Assembly: GCA_021204285.1 (NCBI GenBank)
Contig: JAJPZP010000113.1
Span: 1-13,916, forward strand
Reading direction: 5' to 3'
From: Lachnospiraceae bacterium
Lineage (GTDB): Bacteria > Bacillota > Clostridia > Lachnospirales > Lachnospiraceae
DNA length: 13,916 bases
Part shown: positions 1 to 7,170 of the stretch, piece after piece
Numbering within the stretch: position 1 is the first letter of the stretch
Layout: the number at the start of each line of letters is the position of its first letter
Notes under the pieces: model-generated
Database searches by the model: none
Told to the model about the DNA's origin: nothing
Seen by the model: the letters and a program-made list of their open reading frames with translations, nothing else
Program-made: the position numbers and the translations under genes

Positions 1-1671
1 TGCTACAGGGGACGACTCGGCGAGGGCGCGGATGTGCTGCTTGCGATGCAGCGTTCTTATGATGAACTGAATAAGCTTGTGGAGAAGGTTTACGTTTACG
101 CGAACCAGCGGCTGCATGAGAACACGGATAACGGCGTATACCAGAATCTCGCGAGTCTCTCGCAGAGCCTGCTGGTGGAGCTTTCGGAAGCCTGCGCGTG
201 GATCGAGCCGGAGCTTCTGGCACTTCCGGACGGGACGATCGAGGCATATTTACAGGAAAAACCGGAGCTGTCGGTATACCGGCAGTATTTTGAGAATATA
301 ATCAGACAGAAGGAACATGTCCTCCCGAAGGAGCAGGAGGCGCTGCTCGCCTCGCTCGGCGGCGTGGCGGAGAGCCCGAAGGATATTTTCTCCATGTTTA
401 ATAACGCGGATCTGCGTTTTCCGCCGGCCTGCGGTGCGGACGGGGAGTCGGTCGAGGTGACGCATGGCAATTTCATTACGCTCATGCAGAGCGGCGACCG
501 TGAGCTGCGGCGGAGCGCGTTCCGGTCGCTCTACAGCACCTACGCCTCCTGGCGCAATACGCTGGCGGCGACCTACCGCGCGAATGTGAAGCAGGAGGTC
601 TTCTTTGCGAAGGCGCGGAAATACGGTTCTGATCTGGAGGCCTCGCTCGATGGGAGCCATATCCCGGTGTCTGTCTATGACAATCTGATCGACGCCGTTC
701 ATGAGGCGCTTCCGTCCCTGCACCGCTATATGAAGCTGCGGAAGAAGCTGCACGGCGTGGAGGAACTGCATCTTTACGATGTCTATGTGCCGATGACGGA
801 AGATCCGGGCGAAAAGATTCCTTTTGAAGAGGCAAAGAAGATGGTGCTCGAGGGGCTTGCTCCTCTGGGTGAGGAATATCTGGGACTGCTCCGAGAGGGC
901 TTCACGCACGGCTGGATCGATGTCTGCGAGAATCAGGGAAAGCGCAGCGGCGCGTACTCCTGGGGCGCCTACGGGACACACCCTTATGTGCTGATGAACT
1001 ATCAGGAAAGTCTGAACGACGTGTTCACGCTCGCCCACGAGATGGGGCATGCGCTGCACTCCTGGTATTCCGATGAAAATCAGCCCTATATTTACGCGGG
1101 CTACCGGATTTTTGTGGCGGAGGTGGCCTCGACCTGTAATGAGGCGCTACTGATCCGATATCTGATCGACCACGCGGAGGATTCAGACCGCAAGGCGTAC
1201 CTCATCAACTATCTGCTGGAGCAGTTCCGCACGACGCTGTACCGGCAGACGATGTTCGCGGAGTTCGAGAAGATCACGCACGGGCTGGAGGAGCAGGGAG
1301 AGACGCTGACGGCTGACCGGCTCTGTGAGGTCTATTACGATCTGAACCTCCGGTATTTCGGGGAAGAGACGACGGTTGACCGCGAGATCGAGATGGAGTG
1401 GGCCAGGATCCCGCATTTCTACACGCCGTTCTATGTATATCAGTACGCGACCGGCTTTTCCGCGGCGATGGCGCTGTCTGCGCGCATCCTGCGGGAGGGA
1501 GAGCCTGCGGTGGAGGACTATAAGCGTTTCCTGAAGGGTGGCAGCTCGCAGTATCCGCTCGATCTGCTGCGCATGGCGGGGGTCGACATGGAGAAGAAGG
1601 AGCCGGTGAAGGAAGCGCTGGAAGTATTTGATTATTATCTGGACGAGATGGAGGCACTGACCGGACAATGA
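1..1671 (+). CDS. pepF: Oligoendopeptidase F, M3 zinc metallopeptidase (5' partial)
   Basis: This is a cytosolic zinc peptidase that cleaves short oligopeptides, of the M3B (PepF) family. The reading frame is open from base 1 and the visible 556 codons align with PepF from roughly residue 50 onward, so the start and the usual first 40-60 residues lie upstream. A GTG at 34 is in frame, but the residues encoded before it (YRGRLGEGAD) also look like PepF, so it is not taken as the start. Counting codons from base 1, the zinc motif HEMGH is at 346-350 (ligands His346 and His350, catalytic Glu347). The third ligand is probably Glu374 in FVAEVAST. The family's NNADLRFP segment lies near codon 135. 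The stop codon overlaps the start of the next gene in ATGA, so the two are probably translationally coupled. Confidence 0.95.
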   Translation, partial: CYRGRLGEGADVLLAMQRSYDELNKLVEKVYVYANQRLHENTDNGVYQNLASLSQSLLVELSEACAWIEPELLALPDGTIEAYLQEKPELSVYRQYFENIIRQKEHVLPKEQEALLASLGGVAESPKDIFSMFNNADLRFPPACGADGESVEVTHGNFITLMQSGDRELRRSAFRSLYSTYASWRNTLAATYRANVKQEVFFAKARKYGSDLEASLDGSHIPVSVYDNLIDAVHEALPSLHRYMKLRKKLHGVEELHLYDVYVPMTEDPGEKIPFEEAKKMVLEGLAPLGEEYLGLLREGFTHGWIDVCENQGKRSGAYSWGAYGTHPYVLMNYQESLNDVFTLAHEMGHALHSWYSDENQPYIYAGYRIFVAEVASTCNEALLIRYLIDHAEDSDRKAYLINYLLEQFRTTLYRQTMFAEFEKITHGLEEQGETLTADRLCEVYYDLNLRYFGEETTVDREIEMEWARIPHFYTPFYVYQYATGFSAAMALSARILREGEPAVEDYKRFLKGGSSQYPLDLLRMAGVDMEKKEPVKEALEVFDYYLDEMEALTGQ

Positions 1672-2432
1672 CATTGTATGAGGCGATTTTTCGAAGGAAA
1701 TCGATTCGAAAGTACAGACAGGATGAGATCGACAGTGGGATACTCGAAGAGATGGAACACTTCGGAGAGGATGCACTCGGCATCAGGCCGGATATCCCGG
1801 TGAAATGGAAGATTTACCGTGCGCAGGAGCGCCTGGTAAAGGGACGCTTTCTGGTGAAAGCCCCCTACTATATCGCAATTTATTCCGAGGCGCGGGAGGA
1901 TTACCGCAGGAATGCAGGCTGCCTGATGGAGCAGCTCTCCCTCTGGATGCTGACAAAGGGGATCGGCAGCTGCTATCAGGGAAGCGCACGAATCCGTGGA
2001 GCCGGTGAGCCCGGAATGGAACCCGTTATGGTCATGGCTTTCGGCTATCCCGCGGAGCCGCTTGAGAGACGGCGCGAGGATTTTCGTCGCATCGAGATGA
2101 AAAAGATGGTGACCGTTCACGGGAAACTCGGACCGGTGCAGAAGAAGCTTCTGGAGGCCGCGCGGCTCGCGCCTTCGGCCATGAACCAACAGCCGTGGCG
2201 CTTTGTATCCGCGGATGACCGTATCCATCTCTTTGTCAAGAAGCCAGGTGGTTTTGGCCGCCACGTGCAGGAAAACTATAATCTCTTTGACGCCGGGATC
2301 GCATTTTCCCATATGCTGATCACCGCGGAGGAGCAGTGGTTTGACCTGAGCTATCAGAAGCTTGACCATATTCTGGAAAAGGATTTCCAGAACTATATCT
2401 ATGTCGGCAGCCTGCTGATACAGGATGCCTGA
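1668..2432 (+). CDS. Nitroreductase family protein, TM1586-like
   Basis: This 254-residue protein resembles the nitroreductase-fold family represented by Thermotoga TM1586, in which two half-domains are fused in one chain. Such proteins are expected to bind FMN and reduce an unknown substrate with NAD(P)H in the cytosol. RKSIRKY at 10-16 is the typical N-terminal flavin-phosphate motif. GIGSCYQG at 98-105 lies in the first half. The second half opens with ARLAPSAMNQQPWRF at 165-179, a classic nitroreductase signature. The ATG overlaps the pepF stop (ATGA) and has no separate strong ribosome binding site, which fits coupling. The substrate cannot be inferred from the sequence. Confidence 0.88.
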   Translation: MTLYEAIFRRKSIRKYRQDEIDSGILEEMEHFGEDALGIRPDIPVKWKIYRAQERLVKGRFLVKAPYYIAIYSEAREDYRRNAGCLMEQLSLWMLTKGIGSCYQGSARIRGAGEPGMEPVMVMAFGYPAEPLERRREDFRRIEMKKMVTVHGKLGPVQKKLLEAARLAPSAMNQQPWRFVSADDRIHLFVKKPGGFGRHVQENYNLFDAGIAFSHMLITAEEQWFDLSYQKLDHILEKDFQNYIYVGSLLIQDA

Positions 2433-2446
2433 GAGGAGGGAGGATT

Positions 2447-2617
2447 ATGCCGGATGATCCGATATTGCTTCTGAGCTATGTGAATACCGAGCTTCGCGAT
2501 TTTTACCCGGATCTTGGCAGCTTTTGCGAGGACAAAGGGGTGAGTGAACAGGAGTTGAGGGGGAAGCTCCGGGGCATCAGCTATGAGTACGACAAAAATT
2601 TAAATCGTTTTGTGTAA
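2447..2617 (+). CDS. DUF4250 domain-containing small protein
   Basis: A 56-residue protein (MPDDPILLLS at the start, YEYDKNLNRFV at the end) matches the pattern I know for DUF4250: an N-terminal P-x-LLLSxVN segment, then LRDFY, then a C-terminal G-I-x-YEYD-x-xLN-x-F. Its function is unknown. The ATG is preceded by a very strong Shine-Dalgarno tract (GGAGGGAGG, 2435-2443) and lies 14 nt after the nitroreductase stop, so it is probably the last gene of the pepF operon. It is acidic, has no membrane segment and no catalytic motif. The stop is only 8 nt before the -35 box of the tRNA promoter. Confidence 0.85.
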   Translation: MPDDPILLLSYVNTELRDFYPDLGSFCEDKGVSEQELRGKLRGISYEYDKNLNRFV

Positions 2618-2625
2618 AAAACCTG

Positions 2626-2654
2626 TTGACAAAAGCGATTGATTCCGCTATTAT
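2626..2654 (+). promoter_or_regulatory. Sigma-A type promoter for tRNA-Gly
   Basis: A consensus -35 box TTGACA (2626-2631) and a -10 box TATTAT (2649-2654) are separated by exactly 17 nt. The predicted transcription start is around 2661, about 26 nt before the mature tRNA end. This strength is typical of stable-RNA promoters. Confidence 0.85.
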
Positions 2655-2686
2655 ATCTATTGTCGCTGATGCGGCGGTGTCAGTTT

Positions 2687-2759
2687 GCGACAGTAGTACA
2701 GTTGGTAGTACGCCACCTTGCCAAGGTGGAGGTCGCGGGTTCGAGCCCCGTCTGTCGCT
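2687..2759 (+). tRNA. tRNA-Gly (anticodon GCC)
   Basis: The cloverleaf folds fully. The acceptor stem GCGACAG/CTGTCGC is perfect, 7 bp (2687-2693 with 2752-2758). The D stem is GTAC/GTAC. The anticodon stem CCACC/GGTGG encloses loop TTGCCAA with anticodon GCC at 2720-2722. The T arm carries the invariant TTCGAGC loop. The discriminator base is T2759. No CCA follows in the DNA (next bases are CTT), so the tail must be added by a nucleotidyltransferase. It has its own promoter upstream and a terminator downstream. Confidence 0.97.
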
Positions 2760-2778
2760 CTTATCATTTTTCATTTTT

Positions 2779-2811
2779 AAGGAAAGTCCATTTTTTCGGA
2801 CTTTCTTTTTT
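2779..2811 (+). terminator. Rho-independent terminator after tRNA-Gly
   Basis: The stem GAAAGTCC/GGACTTTC (2782-2789 with 2798-2805) encloses an 8-nt loop and can be extended by a G-T and two A-T pairs. A run of six T (2806-2811) follows. It lies 20 nt after the tRNA and should end the tRNA transcript before the purF promoter. Confidence 0.88.
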
Positions 2812-2905
2812 CCTTATATTAAGATTCAGAAGAGAGGATTGTGACGGCACGGCAGACGATTGGCCTGTGCATGGAATTCTGTGTCAGAAGATGAAGATGC
2901 AGCAG

Positions 2906-2934
2906 TTGCAATTTTGGTGGCCAGCAGTTATACT
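2906..2934 (+). promoter_or_regulatory. Probable sigma-A promoter for purF
   Basis: A -35 box TTGCAA (2906-2911) and a -10 box TATACT (2929-2934) are spaced 17 nt apart. The predicted start near 2941 would give a leader of about 45 nt before the purF ATG. That is too short for a purine riboswitch, and I see no riboswitch core in the leader. The preceding stretch from the tRNA terminator to this promoter (2812-2905) shows no convincing gene. Confidence 0.7.
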
Positions 2935-2984
2935 GATAGCGAACCTGACGTTTATGACAACAGATATTGGAAGGCTAAAGACGA

Positions 2985-4433
2985 ATGGAGTACGGAAAAC
3001 AGACAGAACGGGATGAGACTCTGGATGGCCTGCACGAGGAGTGTGGCATGTTTGGCATTTATGATTTTGACGGAGGAGACGTTGCTTCCTCCGTTTATTA
3101 CGGTCTTCTGGCGCTTCAGCACCGGGGACAGGAGAGCTGTGGCATCGCAGTGGCTGACACGCATGGCCCGCGCAGGGTGGTGACGCAGAAGGGCATGGGT
3201 CTGGTGAATGAGGTGTTTACACCGGAGATGCTGGAAAACATGCACGGAGATATCGCTGTAGGGCATACACGTTATTCCACAGCGGGCAGCAGCACACGGG
3301 AGAACGCGCAGCCGCTTGTGCTGAACTACATTAAGGGCACGCTTGCGGTGGCGCACAATGGGAATCTGATCAACGCTCCGCAGCTTCGGCGGGAGCTGGA
3401 GTACAGCGGCGCGATTTTTCAGACAACGATCGACTCCGAGGTTATTGCCTATCACATTGCGCGGGAGCGCGTGAAGACGAAGACCGTGGAACAGGCAGTC
3501 GCCAATGCGATGGATAAGCTGAAAGGCTCTTATTCTCTGGTAATCATGTCCCCGAGAAAGCTGATCGGTGTGCGCGATCCTTATGGTTTTCGTCCGCTCT
3601 GCATTGGAAAACGCGACAATACGTATATTCTGGCGTCGGAGACGGCGGCGCTCCATACGATCGGCGCAGAGTTTGTCCGTGATGTGGAACCGGGTGAGAT
3701 CGTCAGTATTTCACCGAAATACGGGATTGAGTCGGATCGGAGCCGATGCATCCCGAAGGAAAAGATGGCGCGCTGCATCTTTGAGTACATCTACTTTGCG
3801 CGGACGGACAGTCATATCGATGGGGTGAGCGTGTATGCATCCCGTATTCGTGCAGGGAAATACCTTGCAATCGACAGCCCGGTCGACGCCGACCTGGTCG
3901 TGGGTGTGCCGGAGTCCGGGAACTCAGCGGCTCTGGGTTATTCTTTGCAGTCGGGCATTCCTTACGGCACGGCTTTCGTGAAAAACAGTTATATAGGAAG
4001 AACTTTCATTAAACCAAAGCAGAGTAACCGTGAATCGAGTGTGCAGGTGAAGCTGAGCGCTCTTAGGGAGGCTGTCGCCGGGAAACGTGTGATCATGATT
4101 GACGATTCGATCGTGCGCGGCACGACGAGTGACCGGATCGTGCGGATGCTGCGGGATGCCGGGGCGCGGGAAGTCCATATGCGCGTGGCCGCGCTGCCTT
4201 TCCTGTATCCCTGTTATTTTGGAACGGACATTCCGGCGTGCGACCAGCTGATCGCTTATCATCGCTCGGTTGAGGAAATCCGGGCGATCATCGGGGCGGA
4301 TTCTCTGGCATATCTTAGCCTGGATCGTCTGGGAGAGATGGTGGAAGGCCTCGCTTATTGTGCCGGCTGCTTTACCGGAAAGTACCCGATGGCTCCGCCG
4401 ACGGAGGATATCAGAGGAGAATATGAGCGTTAG
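2985..4433 (+). CDS. purF: Amidophosphoribosyltransferase
   Basis: PurF catalyses the committed step of purine synthesis, converting PRPP and glutamine to phosphoribosylamine in the cytosol. The 482-residue chain has an N-terminal glutamine amidotransferase domain whose nucleophile would be Cys20 (EECGMFGIY), implying removal of a 19-residue propeptide as in Bacillus PurF. HRGQES (46-51) and the GHTRYST segment (93-99) are typical of this domain. The C-terminal phosphoribosyltransferase domain carries the PRPP loop VIMIDDSIVRGTTS (369-382). Cys264, Cys410, Cys459 and Cys462 match the four ligands of the 4Fe-4S cluster of Bacillus-type PurF, so the enzyme is probably oxygen sensitive. The chosen ATG has GGAAGG 10 nt upstream (2969-2974) and gives the expected propeptide length. 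Gene order is purF then purB. Confidence 0.97.
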   Translation: MEYGKQTERDETLDGLHEECGMFGIYDFDGGDVASSVYYGLLALQHRGQESCGIAVADTHGPRRVVTQKGMGLVNEVFTPEMLENMHGDIAVGHTRYSTAGSSTRENAQPLVLNYIKGTLAVAHNGNLINAPQLRRELEYSGAIFQTTIDSEVIAYHIARERVKTKTVEQAVANAMDKLKGSYSLVIMSPRKLIGVRDPYGFRPLCIGKRDNTYILASETAALHTIGAEFVRDVEPGEIVSISPKYGIESDRSRCIPKEKMARCIFEYIYFARTDSHIDGVSVYASRIRAGKYLAIDSPVDADLVVGVPESGNSAALGYSLQSGIPYGTAFVKNSYIGRTFIKPKQSNRESSVQVKLSALREAVAGKRVIMIDDSIVRGTTSDRIVRMLRDAGAREVHMRVAALPFLYPCYFGTDIPACDQLIAYHRSVEEIRAIIGADSLAYLSLDRLGEMVEGLAYCAGCFTGKYPMAPPTEDIRGEYER

Positions 4434-4454
4434 CATGAGCCATGCGAAAGGCGG

Positions 4455-4573
4455 CGAAGGACTGGCTTCGGCATGACCGCAGGTCATGTAAGAAGACAGG
4501 GATTTGACGGCTTTCATAGGGCGAAGCCCGGACAGCGACACGGAGCGAAGCGTAGTGGAGCTGAACACGGCTC
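4455..4573 (+). other. Hairpin-rich purF-purB spacer
   Basis: The 166-nt spacer between purF and purB holds no credible gene but many small inverted repeats in series. They are CGAAG/CTTCG (4455-4459 with 4466-4470), a perfect 7-bp CATGACC/GGTCATG with a GCA loop (4472-4488), GGGC/GCCC with a GAA loop (4519-4529), and GAGC/GCTC (4558-4561 with 4570-4573). None is followed by a T-run, so these are not simple terminators. They would be transcribed within the purF-purB message and could affect RNA stability or processing. Whether this is a repeat family cannot be told from one copy. Confidence 0.5.
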
Positions 4574-4599
4574 AAAACACAAGACGAAGGAGAGGAATT

Positions 4600-6033
4600 A
4601 TGAGCACAGACCGTTATGTAAGTCCGCTCTCCGAGCGCTATGCGAGCAAGGAGATGCAGTATATTTTTTCACAGGATATGAAATTCCGTACATGGCGCCG
4701 GCTTTGGATCGCGCTGGCAGAGACGGAGCAGGAGCTGGGGCTGCCGATCACGGATGAGCAGATCGCAGAGTTAAAAGCACATGCCGATGATATCAACTAT
4801 GATGTTGCCCGCGCGCGTGAAAAAGAAGTGCGTCATGACGTCATGTCTCATGTTTATGCCTACGGCGTCCAGTGTCCGAAGGCAAAGGGCATCATCCATC
4901 TCGGCGCGACGTCCTGCTATGTGGGAGATAACACGGATATCATCGTCATGACCGAGGCGCTGAAGCTTGTGAAGAAAAAGCTTGTCAATGTGATCGCGGA
5001 GCTTGCGAAATTCGCGGATGCATACAAGGAGTTGCCGACGCTGGCTTTCACACATTTCCAGCCGGCGCAGCCGACGACCGTGGGCAAGCGCGCCTCGCTC
5101 TGGCTGCAGGAGTTCTGCATGGATCTCGAGGATGTGAACTATGTGCTTGGCTCGATGAAGCTGCTCGGCTCGAAGGGCACGACGGGTACGCAGGCGAGTT
5201 TTCTTGAGCTGTTTGAAGGCGATCAGGAGAAGATTGACCGCATCGACCCGATGATTGCCAGAAAGATGGGATTTGAAAAATGTGTGCCGGTTTCGGGGCA
5301 GACCTATTCGAGAAAAACGGACACGCGTGTGCTGAACGTGCTTGCGGGCATCGCAGCGAGCGCGCACAAGATGTCGAATGATATCCGCCTGCTGCAGCAT
5401 CTGAAAGAGGTGGAGGAACCCTTCGAGAAGTCGCAGATCGGCTCTTCTGCGATGGCTTATAAGAGAAATCCGATGCGCAGTGAACGCATCGCCTCGCTCT
5501 CACGCTATGTGATGGTTGACGCATTGAATCCGGCGATCACCTCCGCGACGCAGTGGTTTGAGCGTACGCTCGACGATTCGGCAAACAAGCGCCTCTCAAT
5601 TCCCGAAGGTTTCCTTGCAGTTGACGGGATTCTTGACCTGTGTCTGAATGTGGTCGATGGTCTGGTCGTCTATCCGAAGGTGATCGAGAAGCGGCTGCGC
5701 AGTGAGCTGCCCTTTATGGCGACTGAAAATATCATGATGGACGCGGTGAAGGCCGGCGGCGACCGCCAGGAGCTGCATGAGAAGATTCGCACGCTCTCGA
5801 TGGAGGCAGGACGGAATGTCAAGGTGGAGGGAAAAGAGAATAACCTTCTCGAGCTGATTGCGGCAGATCCCTCTTTCAATCTGAGTCTCGAGGAGCTGGA
5901 GGCCTGTATGGAGCCGTCCCGCTATGTCGGACGTGCGCCGTTGCAGGTGGAGCACTTCCTGTGGGAGGTCGTGAATCCGATTCTGGAGGAAAATAAAGAA
6001 CTGCTCGGCGTGAAGGCGGAAATAAACGTGTAA
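4600..6033 (+). CDS. purB: Adenylosuccinate lyase
   Basis: PurB removes fumarate from SAICAR and from adenylosuccinate, acting in both the common purine path and the AMP branch. It is a cytosolic homotetramer in its family. The 477-residue chain carries the fumarase/aspartase superfamily signature SSAMAYKRNP at 282-291, in the mobile loop that holds the catalytic serine. The conserved THFQPAQPTT block (151-160, His152) and RHDVMSH (78-84) are also present. The frame is open further upstream, but the ATG at 4600 is chosen because it has an AAGGAG ribosome binding site 7 nt before it (4587-4592) and begins directly with the family's DRYVSPLSERY. The upstream in-frame residues come from the hairpin-rich spacer and do not look like protein. 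Confidence 0.97.
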   Translation: MSTDRYVSPLSERYASKEMQYIFSQDMKFRTWRRLWIALAETEQELGLPITDEQIAELKAHADDINYDVARAREKEVRHDVMSHVYAYGVQCPKAKGIIHLGATSCYVGDNTDIIVMTEALKLVKKKLVNVIAELAKFADAYKELPTLAFTHFQPAQPTTVGKRASLWLQEFCMDLEDVNYVLGSMKLLGSKGTTGTQASFLELFEGDQEKIDRIDPMIARKMGFEKCVPVSGQTYSRKTDTRVLNVLAGIAASAHKMSNDIRLLQHLKEVEEPFEKSQIGSSAMAYKRNPMRSERIASLSRYVMVDALNPAITSATQWFERTLDDSANKRLSIPEGFLAVDGILDLCLNVVDGLVVYPKVIEKRLRSELPFMATENIMMDAVKAGGDRQELHEKIRTLSMEAGRNVKVEGKENNLLELIAADPSFNLSLEELEACMEPSRYVGRAPLQVEHFLWEVVNPILEENKELLGVKAEINV

Positions 6034-6037
6034 TATG

Positions 6038-6201
6038 TAATAAAAGTCCCGGACGGCGGCTATGTGGACTGCATGCTTGCGTGCAAGGACACATAGACAT
6101 CGGACGGGCTAGCCTACATGAGCAAGTAGCGCGATAGCGCGGATTGCGAATGGAGGCGGCGATTGCGGGAGCACGCAGTGCGGAGCAATCGACTTTTATT
6201 A
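6038..6201. repeat. 164-nt foldback element with 11-bp terminal inverted repeats
   Basis: TAATAAAAGTC (6038-6048) is perfectly complementary to GACTTTTATTA (6191-6201). The enclosed segment holds further nested hairpins. CTATGTG/CACATAG (6060-6066 with 6090-6096) has an inner CTTG/CAAG. GCGC/GCGC has a GATA loop (6129-6140). CGATTGC/GCAATCG (6160-6166 with 6185-6191) has an inner GCAC/GTGC. There is no convincing gene inside. It may be a small non-autonomous mobile element (ends bounded by TA, as in IS630-type insertions) or a structured RNA in the leader of the next operon. A copy count in the genome would decide. Confidence 0.6.
6160..6200 (+). terminator. Possible weak intrinsic terminator after purB
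   Basis: The 7-bp stem CGATTGC/GCAATCG (6160-6166 with 6185-6191), with an inner GCAC/GTGC helix, is followed by ACTTTTATT. The T-run has only four consecutive T, so termination may be partial. It coincides with the right end of the foldback element, so the hairpin may exist for another reason. Confidence 0.35.
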
Positions 6202-6233
6202 AGCGGAACTACAGTGTACCATGGAGGACTCGC

Positions 6234-7145
6234 ATGTACAGTTATCACTTCACGGAATGGCTGGCGCTGTTTTATTTTTATTGTGTCTTCGGCTGGTGCT
6301 TTGAGTCGACCTATGTGTCTCTCAAGGAGCATCGGCCTGTGAATCGCGGTTTCATGAAGGGACCCTGGCTGCCGCTCTATGGGAGCGGCGCGGTTCTGAT
6401 CCTCTGGCTGACACTGCCATTTCAGGAGACCCCCACGCTGGTGTTCCTGGTCGGGGCGGCGGGTGCTACGGTGCTCGAGTATGTGACCGGCATCGTGATG
6501 CTGCGGCTTTTCAAGGTTCGCTACTGGGATTACAGCAATCAGCATTTCCAGTTTCAGGGGCACATCTGCCTGTCGTCCACAATTGTCTGGGGTTTCCTGA
6601 GCCTTCTGATGGTGTATGTGGTGCATGAGCCGGTGGCCGGCGTCGTGCTTGGGCTTCCGGAGGATGTATCTTCTGTGATCACCTTTGTAGTCACGGTTCT
6701 CATCGTGTACGACTTCCGCGGCGCGCTGAAGGAAGCGCTCGACCTGCGCGATCTGCTGATCCAGGCGGAGCAGCTCCGCGCGGAGGCAGAGCAGCGGTTG
6801 GAAGAGAAAAAGCGTGTTCTCGAGGCGGCGGCGACGTTTACCAGTGTGGCTGCCAAAGAGACGATTGCAGAAAAACGGGAGCAGGTCTCAGAGCTTTTGG
6901 AAAGGAGTACAGCTGATCTTCTGGAAAAGACGGAACAGCTGAGTGAACGGATAGAGAGCAGAACAGAGGATTTTTGGGAGAAGCGGGAGCTGGCGGAGTT
7001 GCGCGAACGCAGGGATCAGCTTATGGAGCGTCTTGCGAAGAGTACCGATCAGCTTCGCAGGCGGAATCCTTCGCTTCGTCCGGATCTGCCGGAGCTCAGC
7101 ATGGAGGAGTTGCGGGAGCGGATTCGAAAGCTGAGAGAAAAATAG
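6234..7145 (+). CDS. CmpB-type (putative ABC transporter type IV) membrane protein with coiled-coil tail
   Basis: This is a 303-residue integral membrane protein. The N-terminal half has about five hydrophobic segments (near 8-28, 48-65, 68-92, 112-131 and 143-163). Its motifs VFGWCFESTY (18-27) and VNRGFMKGPWLPLYGSGAV (36-54) are those of the ABC_trans_CmpB family, common in Clostridia and of unproven function. From about residue 168 the chain is hydrophilic, rich in Glu, Arg, Lys and Leu, and probably a long cytosolic coiled coil to about 270. The ATG at 6234 follows GGAGG (6223-6227) by 6 nt. In-frame codons further upstream fall in the foldback element and were excluded. An ABC exporter pair follows 25 nt downstream, but a physical link is only inference. 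Confidence 0.82.
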   Translation: MYSYHFTEWLALFYFYCVFGWCFESTYVSLKEHRPVNRGFMKGPWLPLYGSGAVLILWLTLPFQETPTLVFLVGAAGATVLEYVTGIVMLRLFKVRYWDYSNQHFQFQGHICLSSTIVWGFLSLLMVYVVHEPVAGVVLGLPEDVSSVITFVVTVLIVYDFRGALKEALDLRDLLIQAEQLRAEAEQRLEEKKRVLEAAATFTSVAAKETIAEKREQVSELLERSTADLLEKTEQLSERIESRTEDFWEKRELAELRERRDQLMERLAKSTDQLRRRNPSLRPDLPELSMEELRERIRKLREK

Positions 7146-7170
7146 AAAGGTGACCTGAGGGAGGAAGAAT

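Noticed and set aside
250..1059. Long antisense open frame opposite pepF, with similar long antisense frames opposite purB, the second ABC gene and hemW
   Set aside because: They are by-products of GC-rich, codon-biased genes on the other strand. Their translations are rich in Arg, His and Pro, show no family motifs, and lack ribosome binding sites.
2841..2894. A 17-codon GTG frame with a GAGAGG tract just upstream, between the tRNA terminator and purF
   Set aside because: It lies upstream of the likely purF promoter and downstream of a terminator, so it may not even be transcribed. The peptide has no recognisable feature.
2860..3183. Open frame running across the purF start in another frame
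   Set aside because: More than half of it is the alternative-frame reading of purF, it starts with TTG without a ribosome binding site, and it matches no family I know.
4504..4599. N-terminal extension of purB starting at TTG 4504
   Set aside because: The extension is translated from a hairpin-rich spacer, and the ATG at 4600 has a strong ribosome binding site and starts with the conserved family sequence.
6144..6233. N-terminal extension of the CmpB-like protein
   Set aside because: It is encoded by the foldback element, and the ATG at 6234 has GGAGG at the right distance and opens directly into the first membrane segment.
6034..6233. CRISPR-like or tandem repeat array in the spacer
   Set aside because: The internal words are inverted repeats of different sequence with no regular unit and spacer.
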